Source: Chlamydoabsidia padenii
Lineage: Eukaryota; Mucoromycota; Mucoromycetes; Mucorales; Cunninghamellaceae
NCBI GenBank assembly: GCA_025330725.1
Contig: JAIWND010000005.1
Span: 1,326,929 to 1,390,928, forward strand
Reading direction: 5' to 3'
Length of the DNA: 64,000 bases
Below, piece by piece: positions 1 to 13,300 of this stretch (the first letter of the stretch is position 1; every line of letters begins with the position of its first letter). A program made the translations under genes and the position numbers. The notes under the pieces are model-generated. The model was given only the letters and a program-made list of their open reading frames with translations, was not told the origin of the DNA and ran no database searches.

Positions 1-559
1 ATATCATTGCATTTTTTGTTGTCTGTCTCCAGCATGTCGGATGATCCTCAAAGTCCAAAGGTAGTACCAAGAAGAGTAGATCTTGAATTAAAGGAATTGA
101 AGGAAGTTGTCATATTCATTTTTGTTTTCCTTTTTATGCCTACTAACATAAGGCGTCATCAATAAAGAAAGTGAAACTGATCTGCACCATTTTGATCACA
201 AAGTCAAGACGTGAGTTGGTCTACCTCTTCAACGCCCACACTATTTTTATCCCCAGAGTGGCCCTGTCAGCCGCTGGCTCAAAATATCTAAACATTGTTT
301 TTTTACTTGCTTTCTTCTTTTTTTCGTCTTTCTCTCTCTCTCATTACACAATGTCTTTACTCAACAACCTTGGCATAGAATTAGGACTAGATGTGGTGGG
401 CCATATGGGCAGAGGTGAATTTGCATGAATCTAGATTTGAATCTGCATAATCAGGGGTTGTTGGGTAGGCCATGGAAACCATATCATGATGAAAAGACTC
501 TGGATTTTTTTTTTCAAACGTAAATTGCTCCTCTCCTTAACTACCCCTGGCAACGACAC

Positions 560-1540
560 TTGGTTTGCTGGATTGGGAAATTCATGCAGAATCGGGATCT
601 GAAATTAAAACACAGACTTCACTTGCATGAATCAAATCTCATTGTTTTGTGCGTACCCCTGGAAGAAGAAATGGAAAGCTATGATGCAAAGCAAGTGCAG
701 AATTTAATGAAGGTCCACTCCAATGATATCCAAGCTCAAAGAATCAGTAGCCATTAAAGAACCGACTATTGCCGCCATGTCATGAAGAAAAAAAAAAAGG
801 AGCAAACCAATATCAATGCCATTGAAGGATATCTGTCTGATATTGAACAAGTGCATAAAAACCAAGAGAATTAGCACCATGTTTACATTGGGATCTTACA
901 TGAAAGTCAGCAATACAGATATCTTCCACACACATTCTACCACCAATCCCCATGGATCAAGAAGCAAAACTATGGTACGGAAAGATTCAACAACAAGGCC
1001 TATGCATCTGCGGCAAAAGCATTAATACGAAACCCAGTGGATCCCAAGTTCCAGTCCCACCAAGTCAAACCAGTTGTGTTTTATGGGGATGCTGGCCAAG
1101 GTCATGGTTTAAGAATAAAAGGATACCAGCGGCGAAGCACAACCAAGTTACAAAAATCTCTCAAGGGAAAGGCAACAGTCCATGAAACTAATGATATCTT
1201 AGATCGAAACTATGTTGTCTCTGTGACTCTCGGGTTGTTCACCCACGGCGGCGAAATAGCACCAAACTGAATTCAGGAATCGTGGTCTGTATCAACTCTG
1301 ATTGCATTGGAAGAAAAAATGGATTTGCTTCGCGGGGCGGGCTCAAAGTGCAGCAATAAGCATTTTGAAGAAAGGGATTGACAAAATGGCAACCAATATC
1401 TATTACCCAGCTTTTACATCATCAACAGCATCAACAGTAACGGCACAAATTGTATTCAAGTACTTATTCGGTGGCAACAATTCTTGGAAAGAGAATATGG
1501 GCCATTACCTTCCACGAGAAGGAGGTGTGATGTAGTAATG
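560..1540 (+). pseudogene. Decayed transposase-like gene with TnpB-type zinc-ribbon C-terminus
   Basis: One reading frame runs from about 560 to 1270, interrupted by stops near 755 and 873. It contains the segment KPVVFYGDAGQGHG (about 1062-1103), then a basic stretch. After a frame change near 1270 the reading continues as GIVVCINSDCIGRKNGFASR (about 1278-1337). After a second frame change it continues as AQSAAISILKKGIDKMATN (about 1347-1403) and YYPAF. The order 'GD-G / basic / C-x4-C / G-x-T/S-R / A-x-x-I' resembles the C-terminal half of TnpB/OrfB-like (Fanzor-like) transposase relatives that are abundant in Mucorales. That family link is from memory of the motif layout, not a search. Two stops and at least two frameshifts indicate a dead copy. 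A short ATG-led frame at 34-150 and an open stretch at 171-428 may be its 5' part, but I cannot support that. Confidence 0.55.
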
Positions 1541-2264
1541 GTAAGTTGCATGAACCACTCATATCCGTATTATCGCTAACTGAAGTTTTCATTCGCCGAC
1601 TAATTACTTCAAAATTAAAAGTTACGCATGCACATCACCCAACTTGTCAATCACTTTCTTAGTTATGGGATATATATGTAGGAAAGTGATGACACTGTAC
1701 TATTCAACTTATATAAACTATATGCTGTAGTATAAACGCTTGTTATGTTTCCTCCCGCTACAGTATGATAGTATATGGTGATATCTTCACCATGATCATG
1801 TACTGTATGCTTTTCTTTATCTTAAAATAGCATTCCTTCGTAAAAGCATTCGTGGTATGTATTATGTTTGCTTTGTAAGATGATGGGTACTGATCATTGA
1901 TAAGATACCTCCAAGGCATGCTGATGATAGTACTGGCATGCCCAAAAAGGGAAGCCGGGATTTAAAAATTGTCTTTCTTCCTCTACCCCTTCTCAAGCTA
2001 CCATCGTCCATGGTATATAAAATAAAGTCTTTTTTAATACACGCTTTTAAATAAAGTCATTATATATAAGGGTTTCGATCAGTGTGATTGATCAATGCCA
2101 GTTTTTAGGGTACTCCATTGCCATCCTGAATTTCACCTGAATGATATCAAACCCCGCCCAAGTGACGTGGAATCAAAAAAAGTGCCGCGTATTCTAAGGT
2201 CCTTTTTTTCTTCTTTTTCCTTCTCCTTCTCTTCCCACATTATTTATCACAAGAAGAAACAAGT
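1541..2264. other. Intergenic region upstream of RPN3
   Basis: I see no gene here. The stretch holds one copy of the recurrent GCGGGATTT-type motif (about 1954-1967), a related CCCCGCC at about 2136-2142, and a T/C-rich tract (about 2202-2240) just before the RPN3 start. The tract probably belongs to its core promoter and leader. Confidence 0.6.
1954..1967 (+). promoter_or_regulatory. Recurrent GCGGGATTT-type motif
   Basis: Reads GCCGGGATTTAAAA, about 300 bp upstream of the RPN3 start. It is one of about twenty similar intergenic copies in the window. The function is unknown. Confidence 0.35.
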
Positions 2265-3850
2265 ATGGTTAACACGGAACAAAAACAAGACAAAGTGGAA
2301 CATGTGGATGCTATGGAAGTAGAAGAAGATGAAACAGCAAAACTACTACGTCTGGAAAAAGAAGCTGCAACATCATTATTCAACGGTAAAGGAACAAGAA
2401 GATCTGTGAAAGGACGTGGTACTAATCATGACATGTTTTGTTGCTTGTTGTATCGTTAGATCTAAAACGCAACTGCTCTTTGCTGGAAAGGGCGGTCGAC
2501 ACCATCGAATCAAGATTTACGACTCGTGTCTTACGAACTCTACCTTCTATCCGTCGCCGTCTTACCGCACCTGTTTTGGCACAGATCATCAATGAAGCAT
2601 ATGGAAATGGTAAGCTACTAAACTTATACATGATGTACTGTCCACTTAACTTTTAACTAATACTTAAATAGATGAACGAAAGAATGACCTCCTCAAGTTA
2701 TTAGGTGAAGTAAGTATAGAGACATAGGAGAACATGTGTTTTGACACTTAATGCTTGAATATATTGATAGACTATCGAAAGTATGGACGTGGATGACAAT
2801 GACAAAAAATCAACTATTTTACCTGAAATCGATATTTATTTACATCTCAACGTGCTCATCTACTTGCTGGATAAAAACGAACTGGAAAAGGTATGTAATC
2901 AATGTCACGAGGATAGGTAACTGTATGGGAAAGGGGTAAAAGTAGGTTATAACCTCATTCTCTTTAATGTTAGGGGCTCCAATTGGCAAACAACACTGTC
3001 AATCGATTAGTACCTCTTAACCGACGGACTTTGGATCTACTTGCTGCTCGAATTTACTTTTACCATGCACGCTTTTACGAACTAGTAGATCGCTTGGCTG
3101 ACATTCGACCGTAAGTAAATAATAGTAATAATAATTTATAGTAATAAGGATGACACGAATAACTGACATGTCATTTCTTTTTTGGGGTATAGTATGCAAT
3201 TAGCCGCTCATCGAACTGCTAGTTTACGACATGACGATGAAACTCAGGTAATAAAAATAAAAAATAAAAAAAAAGAAATAAAAGGCAAATAGCATACTTT
3301 ATTAGTGGACCAATCATACTGACATTTGATTTTTATTCTCTTTACTCTTTTGAAATAGGCCACTTTACTTAACTTGCTACTACGAAACTACTTTGTCCAC
3401 AATCTATATGATCAAGCTGATAAACTCCTCTCCAAGAGCACATTCCCTGAAAACGCCGGAAACAATCAAGCTGCTCGGTATGCTTACTATCTTGGGCGCA
3501 TCAAGGCACTCCAATTGGATTACACCTCGGCTCACACATTCCTCACTCAAGCGATTCGCAAGGCTCCCCAAAACAATGTTACTGCAGGATTCCAACAAAG
3601 TGTAAGAATAATCATGTTTACTACATGTATACCCACCTTGTTTTTTTTTTACTAATGTTTATCCTCCCCTTCTCTTTCAAATAGGTGAACAAGTTCTTCC
3701 TTGTGGTTCAACTACTGATGGGTGAAATCCCAGAACGGTCTTTGTTCAGACAACCTGTGCTGAAGAAGGCCCTTATCCCATACCTCCATATAACTCAAGG
3801 TAAGTAAACATGGACATGGGAATGACTTTATACTAATAACACTTTTCTCT

Positions 3851-3904
<54 letters not shown>

Positions 3905-4245
3905 GACAGCCGTTCGAATCGGTGACTTGAACAAATTCCAAGAAGGATTGGCTCAATTTGGTGATGTCTTCAAGAAGGACAAGACTTATACTCTGATTCT
4001 TCGTTTGCGCCATAACGTTATCAAGACTGGAATCCGTATGATCAGTTTGTCTTACTCCAAGATCTCATTACGTGATATCTGTATCAAATTGCACCTCGAC
4101 AGTGAAGAAGACGCTCAATTCATTGTGGCTAAAGCGATTCGCGATGGTGTCATTGATGCTACTTTGGATCATAATCGTGGATATATGAAGAGCAAGGTAG
4201 GATTAGGAAATGATGCCAAATTCGGATGTATTAATGTATTGCTTT

Positions 4246-4313
<68 letters not shown>

Positions 4314-4545
4314 ATAGGAAATCATCGACATCTATTCCACCAATGAACCTCAATCTGCCTTCCACCAACGTATCAGCTTCTGCTTGAATCTCCACAATGA
4401 TGCAGTCAAGGCCATGCGATTCCCATTGGATGCTCATCGAAAGGAACTGGCCACCGCCGAGGCCGTTCGGGAACGTGAAAAGGAACTGGTACAAGAAATT
4501 GCTGAAGGTGGCGATATGGATGATGGAGATGACTTTTATGAATGA
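2265..4545 (+). CDS. RPN3: 26S proteasome regulatory lid subunit Rpn3 (PSMD3)
   Basis: Non-ATPase subunit of the 19S lid, a scaffold of the complex that degrades ubiquitinated proteins in nucleus and cytosol. Ten exons (2265-2385, 2460-2609, 2672-2709, 2771-2890, 2974-3110, 3193-3247, 3359-3601, 3685-3799, 3910-4196, 4318-4545) join in frame to 497 residues, close to the family's usual length. The acidic N-terminus is followed by helical TPR-like repeats. The PCI domain lies in the last third (around [19 protein letters not shown] and [20 protein letters not shown]). The acidic tail [10 protein letters not shown] is typical of the family. The start is the first ATG after a T/C-rich leader. 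Intron 8 contains a run of 50 T and intron 9 contains (GTT)22, and both abut their acceptor sites. Identification is secure. Confidence 0.97.
3854..3903 (+). repeat. T50 homopolymer in RPN3 intron 8
   Basis: An uninterrupted run of 50 T ends six bases before the AG acceptor at 3908-3909, so it doubles as an extreme polypyrimidine tract. Confidence 0.95.
4248..4313 (+). repeat. (GTT)22 microsatellite in RPN3 intron 9
   Basis: A perfect trinucleotide array of 66 bp fills most of the intron and ends four bases before the acceptor AG at 4316-4317. Confidence 0.95.
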
Positions 4546-5082
4546 TTAGACTATCATGGACAATCCTTAGTTTAGGAAACCCCTTTTTTATTAGTTATAC
4601 TATTTACAAATAAAAATATACTGTTTTTTTTATTGTCTATCTCTCTCTCTTCACAGTAGGAATGCCTTTACTGATGCGATCAAAAGACATTCAAATCACA
4701 TATAGTGGCCAATATGTATAATCGAAATCATTGTCCTAATGTTAACGAATAGAATGGTTATATCCATGATATCATTCACAGCATTCATCTCATCTAGATA
4801 GGAGCAAGCAGATTATGCAAAACCTTCTTCCTTCGGAGTTGGCGGTGTTTGAAATGTAAAGGTTGTGGACCTGGAAATCTGCTGATTTGAACGTACCTTC
4901 TTTGATCAATATTAAAACACCGCAACATGCATGACAACACAGAATGACACCTCTCAACATAATTAGACAATGGTTAATTAATTCGAAGTAAGTTTATTAT
5001 AAATGTAGGATGATTGATCAAAAACTAAATCAAATAAATCTATTACTGGTTCTACCCTCCGCCATCCCTTTAGAGATACCCA
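4546..5082. other. Convergent intergenic region, RPN3 and methyltransferase 3' ends
   Basis: Holds the 3' ends of two convergent genes. An AATAAA at 4609-4614 is the likely poly(A) signal of RPN3. I see no other gene. Confidence 0.6.
4609..4614 (+). terminator. Putative poly(A) signal of RPN3
   Basis: AATAAA 64 bp after the RPN3 stop codon. Confidence 0.5.
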
Positions 5083-6299
5083 TCAGGTGGTCTTGAGTTT
5101 AGAAAGCAGCCGAATATGTTCGAGTTCGGTACCACAGCAGCCACCCATCATCACGTTCGAGCCACAAATTTCCACCGCCTCGGTCATAATGTCGCAAAAC
5201 AGTTTTGGTGAAGCTTTCGATCCAGGTCTCCAACTTCTTTCTTCAGCATCCCAGATTTGTCCGCCATCAGGATAAAGTACCACCGCTTTACCCGTCTGTT
5301 GTTGTTTTTTCGCCAATACTGTCACGAGACTTGGGATGTAGGTCAGTTTTGTACAGTTCACACCAACCGCCACCACAGAATCCACATTATCGTAATAATC
5401 CACACATCGTTCGAGTAGAGTGCCATCCGAGATCTTGTCATTTGATTGGCATGAGAAGGATATCGCTACAGGTGGCAAAGGTGAGCTCCATGTCTGGATC
5501 AAATCACGGATTGCTTCGGCTTCCAAGGATGAAGGGATGGTTTCAAACAAGATCAAATCGATGCCAGGTTCTATTAAGACACAGTTTAGTTATCGTATTC
5601 ATAACAACCCTCTGATTATATAGCTTTTCATTTTTGTTTGTTACCTTGTAAGAATAAGAGTAATCGGTCTTTATGGAATTGGATCAGTTCGTGTTTTGTG
5701 ATGACGCCATAATCCCCAGTATATTCGGCACCATTGGCACACTTGGCACCATAGCAGCTCATAGATAGAGCGATTAATCTTGGTTGGGTGTCCAAAGGAT
5801 GAGTTTTCTTGAAGGTGTCCCGCGCTTCTCGAGCCAAAGAAACACTTTTCTTCATCAAAGATTGTGCTTGTAGTTGAGTGTAGCCTGCTTTTAAGAATCC
5901 TTCCATTGTCGCTTGATAGCTACACGTGGTTGCAACATTAGCCCCGGCTTCAAAGTAGGAGAGGTGGATGGCCTAAAGTATCAAATGTCAAAAAGAATGA
6001 GTACATTCGGGAAAAAAGCAACAGCCTTTTATGTCAGTTTAATGTATACATATATCATTTCCTTCTTTTTTTTTTTTTTTTTTTTTTTTTTGATAAGCAT
6101 CTTACCTTAATAGCATCGGGGTCTTCGTCCAAGCACTTTGCTGACCACAAGTTCCCTGTAAAGTAAAGATTATAAAGTTACATCATTGTACAACCCATTC
6201 AACAGTGAGTATGTCTGTACCTGTAAGGTCCTTGCCATATTGACGTTCGAGTTCTGTTGCAAAACCACCATCGAGTATGAGAGGGAAAGGTGATGACAT
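5083..6299 (-). CDS. Homocysteine S-methyltransferase (Mht1/Sam4 type)
   Basis: Transfers a methyl group from S-methylmethionine or S-adenosylmethionine to homocysteine, giving methionine; cytosolic, in methionine salvage. Four exons (about 6221-6299, 6106-6155, 5645-5972, 5083-5570) give 314 residues, near the roughly 325 of yeast Mht1/Sam4. The N-terminus has LILDGGFATELE, the barrel start typical of the family. The zinc-binding cysteines appear as VGVNCTK and in GGCCGT near the C-terminus. DLILFETIPSS and VVLYPDGG are further family motifs. The start is the ATG at 6299; a T-rich tract lies just upstream on the coding strand. Mht1 and Sam4 differ in methyl donor, and I cannot tell which this is. 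Confidence 0.94.
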
Positions 6300-7055
6300 T
6301 TTTGGACAAAGTAAAGAGAAGAGCAAGAGATTTTTTTTTTTTTCAAAGAGATTTTTTATTTAAAAATATGAAGTCTAAACTATTCAAATCCCGAGACACA
6401 GAGTGCAAACCTATATAGTGTAAAATGAAATTAGTAAAGATTCAATACCAAAACAATGATCAGTATGAGTCCTTCTACAAGAATCAATCAATGATATCAG
6501 AATCTATAGTCTTCGATCATGGGATTGATCTGAGTTAGCATGAAATAGAATATAAAATCATCCTTTTGAAGATCATTGATTGAGCCTTGATAAAAAGTAC
6601 TTCATGCCTTTTTTTTTTTTTTGCGCAAACTTACCTAATAGTTGCTACACTTGGATAGACCATTGCCCAACATAATCCTAAACTATATCCCTAATACCTA
6701 TAACCTATAATAAAAGTAAGAATAAGTATCATTGTGTACTTTTTCAGCAAAAATGCATCGAGTATTATCAAAAAGATTCATATAATCAGAAGTTTGTTTG
6801 GCAAAGCTGCATGGTATCGACATAAACGATTTCCGCCTGGGGCGGCAGCATTCATCATACTAGAATCCTTTCAACATACTCTTTGTTTATATATTTTCAC
6901 AAAACCTTACCTTTTTATATAGACTACAATGAATTAAAATAATAAAAAGTAAACATAAAAAGGTTGGGATAAAAAAAAAGCTCTTTTATAAAGATGGGGC
7001 AGAAAAATTTTTTGTGTGAGCAGTCGCTAGCACAAGCCCCTAATGAATGGGATGT

Positions 7056-7067
7056 TTCAAATCCCGC
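7056..7067 (-). promoter_or_regulatory. Recurrent GCGGGATTT-type motif
   Basis: TTCAAATCCCGC, the reverse complement of GCGGGATTTGAA; a perfect copy of the window-wide motif. No start codon lies nearby. Confidence 0.35.
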
Positions 7068-7628
7068 CATGGGATCGATCGAAGCTCGATTACCATAAAG
7101 TAGTAAAAGCACAAATGGGCTATATAGATATCCCTTTGATAAATATATAGCACTGATGATGTTTTTTATACTTTGCTAAAAGTTTTAGTCATGTACTTAT
7201 CACCATTGAAGGGCATCATTACGATACCCCTCATAGTAAAATAATGCATAATTTTCATTCAAACCCCGCATGCACACCCCGCCATCAGTTAAACAGGACA
7301 ATCCCAAACTTTATTTATGAAGAAAGACTATACAAACTACATTATTATTATTCTGCCCATGTCTAATCAACCAACAAATTCATCATACCCAGAGACACTA
7401 GAGAGGCCAGCACTTGCATTAGATGTCAGAAGATCTACCTCCAGCCCATATTCGCCAGGTATCACACGTTAAGAAAGATCGCCATAATAAGAGTAGAGGG
7501 TCTGTCAAAGTCGTTGGTTACCATAACAAAAGTCGTATTGGGTAGCCACATAAAGTAATATAATGCTTCATCAATGAATGATAAATGATGGATTCATATC
7601 CATATAATATATTGAAGAAGTAAAAGTT

Positions 7629-7672
7629 AGAGAGAGAGAGAGAGAGAGAGAGTGTGTGTGTGTGTGTGTGTG
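7629..7672 (+). repeat. Compound (AG)n(TG)n microsatellite
   Basis: An AG dinucleotide array runs directly into a TG array. It lies about 90 bp beyond the KDSR stop codon, probably in its 3' UTR or flank. Confidence 0.9.
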
Positions 7673-7759
7673 ATCAGATAAAGATGATATGTATTCGATT
7701 GGTCAGTAGTTTGATGTGATATTGGGTTTCAATTCAGTAGTTGTTCTAATAAGATTTGT

Positions 7760-9167
7760 TTAATGCTTTTTGAGTGATTTGACTAAATAATCCATATAGA
7801 GAGCGTATCCAGATCCAACCACTTGGCCAATTAGGGCCAAAAGAGTATCAAGGAAGAAGTTGTTTGAAGGAGAGACACCTATGGCATAGTTAAATAACAG
7901 TATCAGTAACACATCCACACACCTATTCGTCCTATTATAATTATTTTCCATTACCTCTTGTAGTACATCGAAGGAGATTGGATAAAAGGTCCACCATGAT
8001 CATGTAATGTCCAGCATACAAACCTAAAATTACATAAAAGTATGAGTCATGTCATCATACATGTTAACTATTGACAATTCATTCATTCATTACCTTTCAT
8101 TAACGATTTGGCACAATCTTCAGGTGTCTGGGGTTCATTAGCACCTTCGATTTCCTTTGTCACATCAGGTTTGGTTTCATTCTAAGTTATACAAATCATA
8201 AAAAGGGTTTATCATTAAGATCATTTTTGATGACACAAGATGTTATTACTTTACCTCTTTATCAAAGCCAGGTGATTGTATACCGCCTGGGAAAAAGATG
8301 TGGACACCAATACCATATTGCTGGAGTTCGTTTCGTAAGGTATCGGCTAATCCACGGACAGCATACTTTGTGGGAGAGTAGCTACCATACCCTGCAAAAC
8401 TAAGCATACCCAACATTGATGACACAAAGACAATCTTGCCACCCTTGATACCAGAATCCCGCATTCGAGTGGCAGCCATCTATTAAAGAAGAAGTTGAGT
8501 CTAACCGTTAAACTGTACCTAACCCGTCCCCCACCTTTTTTTTTCACCTACGTGAGCGACATATACTTGACCAAGATAGTTTAGTTGAATTGCCTTGTCA
8601 AAGTCTTCTAGGGAATAATCCAGAAAGAATTTAGGATAAGAGGCACCTAACAATAGCATCAAATGGTTAGTTAATATTATGTATAGGCAGAAGGAATTAG
8701 TTGGTCATTTTCTTTACCTGCACAAGCAAATATACAGTCAGGATTCCTAGCCATCTTGGTCTGAGCTTCATCAAAGGCACGTGCGACATCTTCTTTGGAA
8801 GTAACATCAGCACTAATAGCAATCACCTTTTGAGTTTCCGAGTGCCTATATTTCTGCAAACAAGGTTAATTAGACATACGATAATGACTTTATTCTTTTG
8901 ATAATATTCTCTTACCTTAATTTCCAATACAGCATTATCCAGTTCTTCCTTTTTCCGTGCCACAATGGTGATATCTGCGCCCACTTTAGCAAGTTCGATA
9001 GCAAGACTTTTACCCAACCCACTGCTTCCACCGGTGATAAAACAGTGCTTTCCAGAAGGTACAAATTTGACTCGTGTTAGATGATTGCATAGTCGTTCAA
9101 TAATGATAGCCACAACAGTTGCTGCCCCAAGTGCGGTAATCACAGAAGCCCAAGGTGGAAAAGCCAT
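7760..9167 (-). CDS. TSC10: 3-ketodihydrosphingosine reductase (KDSR/Tsc10)
   Basis: NADPH-dependent reductase of the endoplasmic reticulum that makes dihydrosphingosine, step two of sphingolipid synthesis. Seven exons (about 8916-9167, 8718-8853, 8552-8646, 8255-8479, 8094-8181, 7955-8023, 7760-7878) give 327 residues. A membrane segment sits at residues 8-25, then the Rossmann motif TGGSSGLG, CAG in place of NNAG (FACAGASYPK), a catalytic Ser in VSSMLG, and YSPTKYA carrying the catalytic Tyr-x3-Lys. The linker KPDVTKEIEGANEPQTPE and the hydrophobic C-terminal segment match KDSR rather than generic short-chain dehydrogenases. A T-rich tract and two GCGGGATTT-type copies (about 9226 and 9271) lie upstream of the start. 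Confidence 0.92.
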
Positions 9168-9658
9168 TGGTGAATTGTTGTAAAAAAAAAAAAAAGGTGA
9201 AAGAGAGGCGCGACAAGGGGGGGAATTTTTAATCCCGTTTTATTTGTTAATGATTGGAGAGATGTCAATAGCGGGATTTAAAATACTTTAGACGGGGTGT
9301 GAATATGGACTAATGCATAAGTGTCGGGCCATATCAGCACAGATGGTACATGCTGAACTATCCTTTCTGTATATGACATTGGACCTGCTTCTACATTTTC
9401 TTTTTCTTTTTGGTCATATAAAACGATATATTACACAATCATCAAAGTGCGTAGGATAGTAAAAATAATAGTATTTCTTTATTCAAATTTGATATATGTA
9501 TAAAGATTAAAGGGGATGAAGGAGATTATCGGAAGGTTAAGATGGGAGACATACATACTAAACTGAATAATAGCTAGATAAGTAATAAAAAAAAAAAGAG
9601 TAAAAAATCAGAGAGGAAGAGTAGGGCAGGTAGTATGATATGAGATAGCAGTCTTGGT
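9168..9658. other. Intergenic region between KDSR and Rab5 genes
   Basis: Promoter side of KDSR and 3' side of the Rab5 gene. It holds a T-rich leader (A-run on the plus strand at about 9181-9194) and two copies of the recurrent motif in opposite orientations. Confidence 0.5.
9271..9283 (+). promoter_or_regulatory. Recurrent GCGGGATTT-type motif
   Basis: GCGGGATTTAAAA about 105 bp upstream of the KDSR start. A second copy in the opposite orientation lies at about 9224-9232. Confidence 0.4.
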
Positions 9659-11142
9659 TCAACCTAAACAAAAGAACCATCGTAAAGAAAAGAGTCAGTG
9701 ATTCATATTTTAAACAAGGAAGAATCTTGTTACTTACAAGCACAGCCACTGCTGCCCTGAGATTGATCCAAATCTACACCATTTCGAATATTCAAACGTC
9801 GTCCACCGCGTGCTGTATCTTGTTGCTGATCTAGAGGCATTCGTTTTGCTAATCAAGATGGTCATAAAAAAAAAGTTGTTAATGTATGATTAGAACAAAT
9901 GTCCATCCATTGTCTTTTATTACTTACCGATCATTGTGAATAGATCGTTTACATTGTGAGCCGACTTTGCAGATGTTTCTATAAACAGTAGTCCATTTTC
10001 TTCAGCATAAGCCCGAGCGACCTTTTTGATCGATAGATATAGGTTAGTCACTTTTATTTTATCTTTACCTATCACCCCTGTTTTATCCTATTCTTACATC
10101 TGTTTCCACCACCCTGCGAGATTCGAGATCCGTTTTATTGCCACAAAGAGCGATGACTATATCAGGTTCAGCTTGACGTTGTAATTCATCCACCCACATC
10201 TTGGCTTTATCCAAGGAGGACTTTATATAAACACAAATAATCGAGCAAACATATTAGTCATCACAATGATACATACGAGAGCCCTGTTATTTACTTACAG
10301 ATTGTGTAATATCATACATCACCACGGCGCAGTTTGCACCACGATAATACATTGGGGCCAAGCTCTATATATATCAAAAAGAAGAGTCAACCTTTTTTTG
10401 TTAGAGGCTATTTTACTTAATATCATCCAATATCGATTTACCTTGTATCGTTCTTGACCAGCAGTATCCCTAAAACAAAATGACATCAATCATATTGCGT
10501 TTACATTCAAGGTGTCTTGCTATCTTACCAAATTTCAAACTTCACCACAGTATTATCATCCAGAGTAATGGTCTGGGCCAAGAAGGCAGCTATAAAAAGA
10601 AGGAGAAAGAGCATGATGTTAGTTAATACAATAAAAACCATTTGATCATACTTGATATGATACCAAGCATATCTAATACCTACCTCCAATTGTGCTTTCC
10701 CTGTACTCGTCAAAGTGATCTTTGACAAAACGCATTACCAAACTAATAAAAGAGAGAGAGAGGAGTAGATACACACATTTATATGTATATAAGAAGAGTT
10801 AGTCAAGTGAGCATACAAAGTAGATTTAAAGCAAAGAAACCAAACGTCTTGGCATTCTATCTACCCAGCCCTAGTCATTGGTAATAGTCATGTCTATAAC
10901 CAAAACCTGTTTCTTTTCTTCTTGTTCGATACACACCTTGATTTTCCTACAGCAGATTCACCTACAAGGGATTAAACAAACAAAGAGGTAAACAAATAAT
11001 ATATACATATTGGGTGAGCATGGTGGTTTAAATGATGGTATGAGGATTATCAAATGCAAGGGAGAGGGAGGGTTGGTGCTGTAAGCTTACCTAGAAGTAC
11101 CAGTTTGAATTGATGAGTTCGTCCTTGAGCGTTTCGAGACAT
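9659..11142 (-). CDS. Rab5-family GTPase (Ypt5/Vps21)
   Basis: Small GTPase of early endosome fusion and vacuolar sorting. Ten exons (about 11091-11142, 10937-10961, 10684-10742, 10529-10589, 10442-10469, 10299-10364, 10098-10220, 9928-10021, 9738-9848, 9659-9663) give 207 residues. All nucleotide-binding motifs are visible: GESAVGKSS (P-loop), STIGAAF (switch I, Rab5-type), [15 protein letters not shown] and ETSAK. The C-terminus after splicing is GCAC, a CXC geranylgeranylation site. The last exon is only 5 nt: T plus GT-TGA complete the final Cys and stop. If that intron is kept, the protein ends in an extra Lys, so the Cys is no longer terminal. Family identity is firm; the paralogue assignment is less so. 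Confidence 0.95.
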
Positions 11143-11687
11143 TTAAAGATATATTTGTGTACTGTGATAATTATTAATTAAAGAGGTAGTAGTGTAAAAG
11201 AAAGAAAAAGAAAAAAGAAAAAAAGAAAGAGGAGATAGTTCAGCAGGTAAGTTCAATATCCGCTATAGCGCGGGATTTGAAATGTAGAATCATGCTGTGG
11301 GTCACGTTTTGACAAGTGGTGTTGCAGAAATGATAACGACTTTTGACACCACCTGAGTATTAAATGATGACAGTGACATTATAGAGAGAGAAAGAGAAGA
11401 AAATAAACGCTATTCATAGTCAGTTATTAAATACAGTATGACAATAGACATAAGATGATTAAATAGTTCGAGTCATGTTTTTTATTGGTAGATCAAAGTA
11501 AATATTAATATCTAAATAGGTCAATAAAAGGAGATACACTATATAGGAATAACAGCATCAAGCCATTAGACATAACAAAGCCACCTTGAATAGGAGAGAG
11601 ATGGAGAGGTGTAGAGGGACAATAATAACAGTAATAAGTAATAGTAAAGATGAAAAATATAAAAAAAAGGAATTAAGAGTCGCCTCA
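11143..11687. other. Intergenic region, Rab5 promoter and dehydratase 3' side
   Basis: Contains a T/C-rich (coding-strand) leader for the Rab5 gene and a motif copy about 130 bp upstream of its start. I see no gene. Confidence 0.5.
11271..11282 (+). promoter_or_regulatory. Recurrent GCGGGATTT-type motif
   Basis: CGGGATTTGAAA preceded by GCG; about 130 bp upstream of the Rab5 start codon. Confidence 0.4.

Positions 11688-13300
<1,613 letters not shown>

Larger units (their letters stand above)
6300..7759. other. Intergenic region between methyltransferase and KDSR genes
   Basis: No convincing gene. It holds GCGGGATTT-type motif copies at about 6383-6394 and 7056-7067, variants near 7261-7285, and a dinucleotide microsatellite at 7629-7672. 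The short open frames show no recognisable protein features. Confidence 0.5.

Noticed and set aside
1..428. Possible 5' exon (ATG at 34) and open frame at 171-428
   Set aside because: Cannot be joined to the transposase-like frame with supported splice sites and no recognisable motif; left uncalled.
4248..4313. Regular GTT array considered as a CRISPR-like or tandem gene repeat
   Set aside because: A perfect trinucleotide microsatellite within an intron, with no spacers.
7040..7110. tRNA-like segment: TTCAAATCCCGCC resembles a T-arm
   Set aside because: No matching acceptor stem, D-arm or anticodon arm could be folded around it, and the same string recurs at many sites without tRNA context.
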